DNA from: CAUZIZ01 sp965218775
GTDB lineage: Bacteria; Acidobacteriota; UBA6911; RPQK01; JAJDTT01
DNA: 64,000 nucleotides
Assembly (NCBI GenBank): GCA_965218775.1
Contig: CBDCLS010000004.1
Location: forward strand, 930,001 to 994,000
Direction of reading: 5' to 3'
The notes beneath the pieces were generated by a model that did not search any database, was not told the DNA's origin, and saw only the letters and a program-made list of their open reading frames with translations. The position numbers were made by a program, and so were the translations under genes. This document shows, in pieces, positions 45,649 through 53,674 of this stretch; position 1 is the stretch's first letter; each line of letters starts with the position of its first letter.

Positions 45649-46977
45649 ATGAAGCAGATTGAAGTGAGCCGACGAGATTTCTTGAAAAGTTCGAGCGCCG
45701 CGGCTGCCACTGCGGTTGGCGGACTGTCCGCCGCACCGGCACTAAGCCGCGCGGCCGGCGCCAATGATCGCATACGCATAGGGGTGATCGGTTGTGGAGG
45801 CCAAGGTCGACGCTGGCACATCGAACGCTTCCCGAAAGGTGCCAACGCAGAGGTTGTCTCGGTGTGCGATCCGGACGAGGATCGGCGGGCCCAAGGCAGC
45901 AATCTTGGCGGCGGCGCCAAACCGGTCGACGATCTTCGGAGGATCCTTGACGATCCCTCCATCGACGCCGTGACCGTCGCCACCCCCGACCACTGGCACG
46001 CTCCGGCGGCCATTCTTGCGATGGAGGCCGGCAAGCACGTCTATGTAGAAAAACCCTGCTCGCACAATCTACGGGAAGGCCGGCTGTTGGTCGAAGCGGC
46101 TCGACGAACCGGTAAGGTCGTCCAGCACGGCACCCAGGCCCGAAGCAACCCAGGGTTTACCGAGGCCGTACAAATGCTTCGCGATGGAGTCATCGGTGAG
46201 GTACTGATCGCCAAGGCCTGGAACGTCCAGAAGCGCAAGAATATCGGCCACGAGCAACCCAGTAGACCACCGGATGGCTTCGACTACGACATCTGGGTAG
46301 GACCAGCACCCATGGTGCCGTTCCAGAAAAATCGTCACCACTATTCCTGGCACTGGTGGTACAACTTCGGCACCGGTGATCTGGGCAACGATGGTGTGCA
46401 CGAGTTCGACCTGGCCCGTTGGGGCTTGGGCCAGGACACGCATCCCTCGAACGTGGCCGTGGCTGGCGGCAAGTTCTACTTCGATGATGACCAGGAGTTT
46501 CCTGACACGGTGACGGCCACCTTCGATTACCCGGGAAACGGCCAGGTCGGCAGCCGCCGACAGCTGATCTTCGAGATGCGGATCTGGACCGGGAATCAGC
46601 CCTATGGCTTGGACAGCGGCGTCGAGTTTCTTGGCACCAAGGGAAAGATGCTCCTCGGCCGCCGCGGTAGGTTCCAGCTCTGGGACGAAAAGAACAAGAA
46701 GCTTGAAACGCAGCCCAGTCAGGCCCCGAAGATGTTCGTTCCGGACAATTTCAAGGCCTGGTTAGCGGCAATCCGCGGCGACGCTTCACCCACCGCCAAT
46801 GCCGAAACAGCCCACCGATCGGCGTCACTCTGCCACCTGGCCAACATCGCCGTTCGCGCGGGTCGCTCGTTTCAATTCGATCCGGAACGGGAGCAGATCA
46901 TCGCCGCCGACGAGGCCAACCAGTTACTCACCCGCACCTACCGGGCCGACCATTGGGGGGTGCCCAAGGGGGTGTAG
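45649..46977 (+). CDS. Tat-exported Gfo/Idh/MocA-family oxidoreductase
   Basis: 442 residues from the ATG at 45649, which follows AGGGAGGA. The twin-arginine signal is EVSRRDFLKSSSAAAATAVGG. The NAD-binding segment IRIGVIGCGGQGRRWHIERF, the HVYVEKPCSHNLREGRLLVE motif near residue 130 and the C-terminal domain with WHWWYNFGTGDLGNDGVHEFD mark the exported group of this family, many of which act as glycoside-cleaving enzymes with a bound NAD. Substrate unknown. It stands alone. Confidence 0.92.
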   Translation: MKQIEVSRRDFLKSSSAAAATAVGGLSAAPALSRAAGANDRIRIGVIGCGGQGRRWHIERFPKGANAEVVSVCDPDEDRRAQGSNLGGGAKPVDDLRRILDDPSIDAVTVATPDHWHAPAAILAMEAGKHVYVEKPCSHNLREGRLLVEAARRTGKVVQHGTQARSNPGFTEAVQMLRDGVIGEVLIAKAWNVQKRKNIGHEQPSRPPDGFDYDIWVGPAPMVPFQKNRHHYSWHWWYNFGTGDLGNDGVHEFDLARWGLGQDTHPSNVAVAGGKFYFDDDQEFPDTVTATFDYPGNGQVGSRRQLIFEMRIWTGNQPYGLDSGVEFLGTKGKMLLGRRGRFQLWDEKNKKLETQPSQAPKMFVPDNFKAWLAAIRGDASPTANAETAHRSASLCHLANIAVRAGRSFQFDPEREQIIAADEANQLLTRTYRADHWGVPKGV

Positions 46978-47011
46978 ATCGTGGTTTCGCCGCTACTGGA
47001 GACTTGTTAGG

Positions 47012-47278
47012 TGTTGAATTCACTTCGAAGTTCGCATGTTCGGTGTTCTGCGGTTTGTGATTTAACCTTGTCCCTTGCTCTGGAGAAGGCAACCGGTGGA
47101 AATGCTGAACCGCTGAATATCGAACAGGCGAATTTCGAAGGCTAGGAAAGACACTTCGGCGTTCGCATGTTCAGCTGTTCTACGGTTTGTAATTCAGCCT
47201 TTCTACCTTGCTCTGGAGAAGGTAACCGATGAATGCTGAACCGCAGAATATAGAACAAGCAAACGCCGAAGTGCAGAC
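47012..47278. repeat. Two units of a 120-bp palindromic repeat
   Basis: Two units lie head to tail (about 47022-47142 and 47150-47275). Each begins TTCGCATGTTCGGTGTTCTG or similar, carries GCTCTGGAGAAGGYAACCG in the middle, and ends with the inverted GAACCGCAGAATATMGAACA arm. Two further units are at 51868-52125. No gene is present. Confidence 0.8.
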
Positions 47279-47373
47279 TCGTGGCCTTTTCTTCTGCAGA
47301 AGTTTTCTTCTCGAATGGGGCCAGCACAGCTGCAGGCGGGACTGATCTCGCACTTGGTTGGGTTACAGGTTTC

Positions 47374-47733
47374 ATGGACTGGCTAAACATCCTCATCCCC
47401 GTCGCAATCATTGGACTGATCGTAGCCTTTATCGTCCGGCGGGGTTTTCAAATGAAGGCTTTGGCCCATGAGGGTGTGGCCATCGAGGGCAAGGTCATCA
47501 AGAAGTTCCGTCAGACCGGATCAGGCACGACCGCCCCTTATCTCCGCTACGAATACATGACCCCAACGGGAGAGCGCTACGAAAACAAGATTGCGGTGGA
47601 TGAAGAAGTCTGGCGAAACCACGAAGTCGGGGACGCCATCGAGCTCGTCTACACGCCCAAGCAGCCTTCCGTCAGCGCGGCGAAATACATGGTCAACCTA
47701 TCTCGCCAAGCCCTGAAACTACCCCCTCTGTGA
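47374..47733 (+). CDS. DUF3592-like membrane protein
   Basis: 119 residues from the ATG at 47374. One membrane helix (ILIPVAIIGLIVAFIVRR) is followed by a soluble part with IEGKVIKKFRQTGSGTTAPY, RYEYMTPTGERYENKIAVDE and VGDAIELVYTPKQPSVSAAK. This is the layout of DUF3592 proteins. The role is unknown. The open frame extends upstream to 47281, but that part overlaps a repeated tag and is unlikely to be coding. Confidence 0.75.
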   Translation: MDWLNILIPVAIIGLIVAFIVRRGFQMKALAHEGVAIEGKVIKKFRQTGSGTTAPYLRYEYMTPTGERYENKIAVDEEVWRNHEVGDAIELVYTPKQPSVSAAKYMVNLSRQALKLPPL

Positions 47734-47792
47734 GGCATCCCAGCGCCACCTTGCTGCCTCTCCTGGAGGCGACGCTGGCTGCCACTTCTGAG

Positions 47793-48452
47793 TCAGTTGG
47801 GCTGCTTCACGACACGAATATACGAGTTAACTGCGTCCCAACCTTCAGGGAACATCTCTTTCGCGGCGTCATCCGAGACAGCCGGTACGATGATGACGTC
47901 ATCGCCACTCTTCCAGTTGACCGGCGTCGCCACTTTGTGCTTAACGGTCAACTGCATGGAGTCCAAGACTCTCAGAATCTCATCGAAGTTACGACCCGTC
48001 GTCATCGGGTAGGTAAGCATCAGCTTGATCTTCTTGTCCGGTCCGATGATGAAGACGGAGCGCACCGTCGCGTTGGTCATCGCCGTGCGTCCTTCAGAGG
48101 TGCCAGCCTCATCCGCAGGAAGCATGTTGTAGAGCTTCGATACCGCTAGATCGGTGTCCCCGATCATCGGATAGTTGACGGCATGGCCCTGGGTTTCCTC
48201 GATATCTTTCGACCATCCTCTGTGGCTGTCGACTGGGTCAACGCTGAGTCCAATGACCTGGCAATTACGCTTGGCAAATTCAGGTGCCAAGCCGGCCATG
48301 TATCCCAACTCGGTCGTACAAACTGGCGTGAAGTCTTTCGGATGGGAAAACAAGATGGCCCAGCCATCACCTATCCACTCATGAAAATTGATAGAGCCCT
48401 GGGTCGTCTCGGCTGTAAAGTTGGGGGCTTCATCATTGATTCTCAGTGACAT
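47793..48452 (-). CDS. 1-Cys peroxiredoxin (Prx6 type)
   Basis: 219 residues. The start at 48452 is chosen for its distance from AAAGGAGGA. The peroxidatic cysteine is in SHPKDFTPVCTTELGYMA near residue 47, and the long C-terminal domain (TPVNWKSGDDVIIVPAVSDD, AKEMFPEGW) is typical of Prx6. It reduces hydrogen peroxide and alkyl hydroperoxides in the cytoplasm. It is convergent with the DUF3592-like gene, and no reductase partner is adjacent. Confidence 0.95.
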   Translation of the reverse strand: MSLRINDEAPNFTAETTQGSINFHEWIGDGWAILFSHPKDFTPVCTTELGYMAGLAPEFAKRNCQVIGLSVDPVDSHRGWSKDIEETQGHAVNYPMIGDTDLAVSKLYNMLPADEAGTSEGRTAMTNATVRSVFIIGPDKKIKLMLTYPMTTGRNFDEILRVLDSMQLTVKHKVATPVNWKSGDDVIIVPAVSDDAAKEMFPEGWDAVNSYIRVVKQPN

Positions 48453-48673
48453 CTCCATTCCTCCTTTGACATTGATGCGGAAAGCATTCAAGCAGCCAAG
48501 ATTGGCTGGACTGACGTCTCCAGTTTCGGGCTAGAGACCCCCTTGTGTCAACCTACCGTAGCTGCTTCTAGTGGCTTCACGAAATCGGACTCCTTCCAAC
48601 GCCGTGCGAGTCCGCGAGTGGGGATGTTCCAGGCAATCGCTAATCGAGTTGAAAAAGCGGCTTCCCTTCGCTC

Positions 48674-51600
48674 ATGATAGGGGCCATGACGCGAACAAAT
48701 GGGTCCTTCTTCTGCCGGATCATACCAGTTATCTGCGTAGCTCTCTGCGCTTCTTGCAGCCAGGAACCCGCCGACGGACCTGAGGACCGCTTCAAGAAAC
48801 TAGTGGACATCTCTCGAGACGAAGCCGCCCTGAAGGAGTACCTGAAACCGGTACCGCCGAAAGAGCCGGAAGAGGCGCTCAAGTCATTCGAGACGGCCGA
48901 TGGATTCCAGATGCAGTTGGTGGCCCATGAGCCCATGGTAAACGAACCAGTGGCAGCCACCTTCGATGAAAACGGTCGCATGTACGTGGCAGAGCTGAAG
49001 AGCTATCCCTATCAACCAGGAGAGAGCGAAGAACCAACCGGCCGCGTCCGACTACTGGAGGACAAGGACGGAGACGGAGTCTTCGACGTCAGCCACGTCT
49101 TTGCAGATGGCCTCATCTGGCCCACCGGCGTGGCCGTCTTCAAGGGGGGCGTCTATGTTTCCGCCCCGCCCAGTATCTTCTACTTGAAGGACACCGACGG
49201 CGATGGGCAAGCTGACATCCGAAAGGTCGTTTACACCGGCTTCGGTGTCACCAACGAGCAGCAGATGGTGAACAATCTGATTTGGGGCGTCGACCACAAG
49301 ATCTACGCCTCTACCGGTGGAGACGGCGGCTACATTCGCCCCGGTGACCAACCCAACGCCGAGCCCATCTCGGTCTACGATCGGGACTTCCGTTTCGATC
49401 CGGTCAGCGGAGCCTTCGAGCTCACCACCCAGACCTTTCAGTTCGGGCACAGCTTCGACGAGTGGTACAACCGCTTCGTTTGCACCGCTGGATCGTCGGG
49501 ACGTCACGTGGTGATGCCCGGAGGGTACCTGGAACGCAATCCCTACCTCTTCTTCGATCTGCACGGGTTCCATTGGGAGGGACATGGCTCCCTCGAAGTC
49601 AACCCGCTGGTGCAGGGCAGCACCCGGGTCTACAAGATCAGCCCGATAGAGCGCTGGCGTACCATCCGTGAAGCTCGCCGTGTCTTTGCTGGCCGCAGCA
49701 ACAGGAGTGCAGGCGTCGGCCATAGTTACCAGACGGCCGGGGCTGGAGTGCAGGTCTACCGGGGACATGCCTACCCGGAAAAGTATCGGGGGAGCATCTT
49801 CATCGGAGCCAACACCGCCAACCTATATCACCGGCGGGTTCTCGAGGAGGATGGTGTCACCTTCAGATCATTGCGTGGGGAACCAGAGGAGACGGAGTTC
49901 GTCCGCTCCACCGACAACTGGTTCCGTCCGGTCAACTCCATCAATGCTCCGGATGGCACCATGTACATTCTGGATATGTACCGAGAGTTGATCGAGGCTG
50001 CCCATGTGCCCGAAAGAGTCGTAAAACACCTTGACTTCACCAGAGGTCAGAACCGAGGACGTATCTATCGCGTGGCCCCACCCGGCTTCGAGGTGCCTCC
50101 CGCACCTCGCCTGGGCGAAGCCAGTATCGCGGAATTGATAGGCAATCTGGAGCACCCCGGCGGTTGGTGGAGGGAGACCGCCCACCGGCTGATCTACGAA
50201 CGCCAGGACACCGCCGCAGTCCCCTTGCTGAGACGGCTCCTGAAAGAAAGCTCCAAGCCGCTAGCTCGGATGCATGCTCTCTGGTCGCTCAAGGGCCTGA
50301 GTGCCCTCCAGGATCAGGATCTGTCCCGAGCCTTGTCCGACGCTTCTTCGGGTGTACGGGCGCACGCGGTCCAACTCGCCGAGTCCAGATTGAACCGCTC
50401 CTCGTCTCTCTTCCAGCAGGTATTGGCTCTGGCCGAAGATGACGACCCGAAAGTCCGTTTTAGAGTGGCGCTTACATTGGGAGAGACGAAGAATCGCCAA
50501 GCCTTTTCGGGCCTGGTCCAAATTGCCGCACGGGACTCCGCTGACCGCTGGATCCGGAATGCCATCCTCAGCTCCAGCGCTAGGTTTTCCGACCGTTTGC
50601 TTGTGAAGCTGGTCGATCTGGAAGGGTTCGTGGACAAGGAGGAGGCGGGCGCGTGGCTGTCTCCCCTGGCCCGGGTCATCGGAGCGCGGAACAAGCGCTC
50701 CGAAGTCAATCGGCTCACACAGACTGCGGCTCTGCACGCGGCTCTCAAGGAGAACCAAGAGGCCCAGCAAATCATAGTGACTGGCCTGGCAGAAGGCTTG
50801 GCCATCTCCGGGAAGAGTCTCTCTGGACTCCGTCGTCTTTCGGCGGCGGCGAAGCAGATGATCCAGAACCTGATGGATCGATCTGAGATGCTGGCCAGCA
50901 ATCCTGATCTGGCCGAAGAGGAGCGTGTGGCCGCCATTCGGCTTCTTGCACACGGCGGTTTCGATCGGGTTCGGAAAGCCTTGACTGCCCTGATCGAGTT
51001 CCAGCAGCCCCAGGCGGTGCAACTCGCCGGCATCGAAGCCCTCACCGGCTACGGCGGTGCCGATATCCCTTCCCTGTTGCTAGAGTCCTGGGAAAGTCAG
51101 ACACCGGTGGTGCGGAACAAGGTCTTGACAGGACTCTTGTCCCGGGAACACTGGACCCGCTCTCTGCTGAACGCCATCGAGGAAAAGCAGCTCTCCTCCA
51201 GTCAGATCGATGCCAAGCGCCGTGAACTGTTGATGAACCACAGCGACGAGGCGATCCGCGCTCGGGCCGTCACCCTGTTCGGTTCTCAGGCTCCGGGTCC
51301 ACGACGGGAGGTCCTGGCCAACTATCAGGCCACCCTTACCCTCACGGGAGACAGAGCTCGGGGAGAGACCGTCTATCGCCGGGAGTGCGTCAAGTGTCAC
51401 CGCCTGTCTTCCACCGAGCACCTTATCGGTCCGAATCTGATCATGGGATCCTACAAGGATCCCGAGCCGTTGCTCACCAATATTCTAGATCCCAACCGTT
51501 TCGTCGAGCCTCAATACCTGCAGTATGTTGTAACCGACAAGAAGCGACGACTCTTCACCGGAATCCTGACTGATCAGACTGCGACGAGCGTCACCTTGCT

Positions 51601-51850
51601 GGAAGGAGAGGACCTTCAGAACACGGTCTTGCGAAAGGATATCCTGGAGATAAGGGCAACTGGTAAGTCGTTGATGCCGGAGGGCCTTGAGGAAAACGTC
51701 AATCACCAGGAAATGGCGGACCTGCTCAAGTTCATCCTCGACTATCAATACGTGATTGGGACCGAGAGCGCCGGATACGGACCGGGCGACGAGGTCTATG
51801 AACCTCTCGCCACCCGTCGTTGGGGGAATGACGATCGCAACCGTCCCTAA
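48674..51850 (+). CDS. PVC-type heme-binding lipoprotein with propeller and HEAT repeats
   Basis: 1058 residues. A lipoprotein signal (IIPVICVALCASCSQEP) suggests membrane anchoring. Domains in order: a glucose-dehydrogenase-like beta-propeller at about 70-465 (MQLVAHEPMVNEPVAATFDE, LLEDKDGDGVFD, GNNLIWG-type VNNLIWGVDHKIYASTGGDG), HEAT-like helical repeats at about 490-890, and a cytochrome c end with YRRECVKCHRLSS near 907 and GPNLIMGSYKDPEPLLTNIL. Such proteins probably pass electrons from sugar or alcohol oxidation at the cell surface. It is large but typical of the family. Divergent from prx. Confidence 0.9.
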   Translation: MIGAMTRTNGSFFCRIIPVICVALCASCSQEPADGPEDRFKKLVDISRDEAALKEYLKPVPPKEPEEALKSFETADGFQMQLVAHEPMVNEPVAATFDENGRMYVAELKSYPYQPGESEEPTGRVRLLEDKDGDGVFDVSHVFADGLIWPTGVAVFKGGVYVSAPPSIFYLKDTDGDGQADIRKVVYTGFGVTNEQQMVNNLIWGVDHKIYASTGGDGGYIRPGDQPNAEPISVYDRDFRFDPVSGAFELTTQTFQFGHSFDEWYNRFVCTAGSSGRHVVMPGGYLERNPYLFFDLHGFHWEGHGSLEVNPLVQGSTRVYKISPIERWRTIREARRVFAGRSNRSAGVGHSYQTAGAGVQVYRGHAYPEKYRGSIFIGANTANLYHRRVLEEDGVTFRSLRGEPEETEFVRSTDNWFRPVNSINAPDGTMYILDMYRELIEAAHVPERVVKHLDFTRGQNRGRIYRVAPPGFEVPPAPRLGEASIAELIGNLEHPGGWWRETAHRLIYERQDTAAVPLLRRLLKESSKPLARMHALWSLKGLSALQDQDLSRALSDASSGVRAHAVQLAESRLNRSSSLFQQVLALAEDDDPKVRFRVALTLGETKNRQAFSGLVQIAARDSADRWIRNAILSSSARFSDRLLVKLVDLEGFVDKEEAGAWLSPLARVIGARNKRSEVNRLTQTAALHAALKENQEAQQIIVTGLAEGLAISGKSLSGLRRLSAAAKQMIQNLMDRSEMLASNPDLAEEERVAAIRLLAHGGFDRVRKALTALIEFQQPQAVQLAGIEALTGYGGADIPSLLLESWESQTPVVRNKVLTGLLSREHWTRSLLNAIEEKQLSSSQIDAKRRELLMNHSDEAIRARAVTLFGSQAPGPRREVLANYQATLTLTGDRARGETVYRRECVKCHRLSSTEHLIGPNLIMGSYKDPEPLLTNILDPNRFVEPQYLQYVVTDKKRRLFTGILTDQTATSVTLLEGEDLQNTVLRKDILEIRATGKSLMPEGLEENVNHQEMADLLKFILDYQYVIGTESAGYGPGDEVYEPLATRRWGNDDRNRP

Positions 51851-51867
51851 GCTGAAACTTCACCGCT

Positions 51868-52125
51868 GCGCCCGACTTCGGAGTTCGCATGTTCGGTGTT
51901 CTGCGGTTTGTGATTTCGCCTTTTTCCTTGGTTCTGGAGGAGGCAACCGATGAATGCTGAACCGCAGAATATCGAACAAGAGAATTTCGAAGGCTAAGGA
52001 AGACGGTTCGGCGTTCGCATGTTCGGTGTTCTACGGTTTGTGATTTCGCCTTTTTCCTTGCTCTGGAGAAGGCAACCGATAAACGCTAAACCGCAGAATA
52101 TCGAACAAGCGAATTTCGAAGGCCG
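51868..52125. repeat. Two further units of the 120-bp palindromic repeat
   Basis: Units at about 51876-51998 and 52008-52125, arranged as at 47012-47278 and closer to each other in sequence (GGTTTGTGATTTCGCCTTTT in both). The tag TTTCTTTCTCGAATGGGGCC follows at 52172-52192, as after the first pair. Confidence 0.8.
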
Positions 52126-52196
52126 GAAGAAGACGAAGGCGAGATCTGTTAACGCTCACTGTTCGTGTAGAAATTTCTTTCTCGAATGGGGCCAGG

Positions 52197-53636
52197 TCAG
52201 GCGATGATTTCGTGGATCACTTTTCCGTGAACATCCGTCAGACGGAAGTCCCGGCCCGAATACCTGTAGGTGAGCTTCTCGTGGTCGAGGCCCATCAGAT
52301 GCAGGATCGTGGCGTGTAGGTCGTGGACGTGAACGGGGTTCTCTACCGCCGTCAAGCCGAACTGATCGGTGGCACCATAGCTGAACCCGGGCTTCACGCC
52401 TCCACCCGCCATCCAAACGGTGAACCCATAGTGATCATGGTCACGGCCCTTCTTTCCCTCTGACGTAGGAGCCCTGCCAAACTCTCCCCCCCAGATCACG
52501 AGTGTTTCATCCAGGAGCCCTCTCTGTTTGAGATCTTTGATAAGGGCGGCGATCCCCTGATCGCAGGCATCGGCCAGTGTCTTGTGACCACCGACAATAT
52601 CCTTGTGCCCGGTATCCCAGGCGATGTCGTATTCGTCGATGGAATGCGACACCTGCACCATTCGGACACCTCGCTCAACCAGGCGGCGCGCCAGCAGACA
52701 TCCCTTGGCGTACTCACTGTCCCCATAAAGCGCGAGGGTAGCCTTGCTCTCTTGGGAGAGATCGAATACCTCGGGCGCCGCGAACTGCATGCGAAACGCC
52801 ATTTCCATCGCCTGGATGCTGCCTTCTAACTGCTGGTCTTGCTGCTGCCGCTGGAGATCGAGCTTATTGATTCGCGTCAGGAACTCGACCTGCCGACGCT
52901 GCTCGTCCTTGGGCAGCCAGCTGTTCTCGAGATTCCTCAGGATGGGGCCAGACTCCATCTCGTGGATGTTGACGTAAGTCCCGCTATAGGCGCCGGGAAG
53001 GAAGGAGTTCCCCCAGTTTGCCAATTTGCCGCGGGGCTGGGCTCGCGGACTCATGGCTACGAATCCGGGTAGATCCTGATTTTCAGAACCCAGTCCGTAG
53101 ACCATCCAGGAACCCATGCTGGGCCGGCTGGGCTGGAGGTGCCCCACATTCATCATCAGGATGGCTCCCGCATGCTCGGGGATGTCCGTGTGCATGGAAT
53201 GGATGAAGCATATATCGTCCACGCACTCGCCTACATGTGGGAAGATATCGCTGACCCATTTCCCTGATTCGCCATACTGCTTGAACCCGAACGGTGAAGG
53301 GAACAACCCGTTCTTGGTGTCGCGAAGGGACTTCCGATCCACGATCGCAGGGCGCTGGCCTTCGTAGTTTTGAATGTCGGGCTTGTAATCGAAAGTGTCG
53401 ACCTGAGAAGGACCTCCCGGCATGAAGAGCTGAATCACACGCTTTGCTTTAGGAGCGAAGTGGGGTGCCCTGGGACCCAGAGTCGAGACGTCAGTTAAGG
53501 CCGCCGCAGATACCGTCGGCTGAAGACCTCCCAGCTCGGCCATGACGCTGGTCAGTCCCAGAGACCCGAACCCTGCACCGATACGGCGAAGCATCTCGCG
53601 GCGAGTCAACGGTAGCAGTGGATTGCCGTGAAACAT
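52197..53636 (-). CDS. DUF1501 protein, Tat-exported
   Basis: 479 residues. The signal is LTRREMLRRIGAGFGSLGLT. The sulfatase-like domain shows RVIQLFMPGGPSQVDTFDYK near residue 70, ICFIHSMHTDIPEHAGAI, CLLARRLVERGVRMVQV, VIWGGEFGRAPTSEGKKGRD near 395 and VHVHDLHATILHLMGLDHEK. It is closer to the common planctomycete form than the copy at 30299. It follows the DUF1549/DUF1553 gene by 38 bases and is surely in the same operon. Confidence 0.94.
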   Translation of the reverse strand: MFHGNPLLPLTRREMLRRIGAGFGSLGLTSVMAELGGLQPTVSAAALTDVSTLGPRAPHFAPKAKRVIQLFMPGGPSQVDTFDYKPDIQNYEGQRPAIVDRKSLRDTKNGLFPSPFGFKQYGESGKWVSDIFPHVGECVDDICFIHSMHTDIPEHAGAILMMNVGHLQPSRPSMGSWMVYGLGSENQDLPGFVAMSPRAQPRGKLANWGNSFLPGAYSGTYVNIHEMESGPILRNLENSWLPKDEQRRQVEFLTRINKLDLQRQQQDQQLEGSIQAMEMAFRMQFAAPEVFDLSQESKATLALYGDSEYAKGCLLARRLVERGVRMVQVSHSIDEYDIAWDTGHKDIVGGHKTLADACDQGIAALIKDLKQRGLLDETLVIWGGEFGRAPTSEGKKGRDHDHYGFTVWMAGGGVKPGFSYGATDQFGLTAVENPVHVHDLHATILHLMGLDHEKLTYRYSGRDFRLTDVHGKVIHEIIA

Positions 53637-53674
53637 GGTTGTTACCGCCTCATTCTACCAGACCCAACTCGCCA

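Noticed and set aside
47012..47278. CRISPR array
   Set aside because: There are only two 120-bp units with internal palindromes, no short spacers of regular length, and no cas genes.
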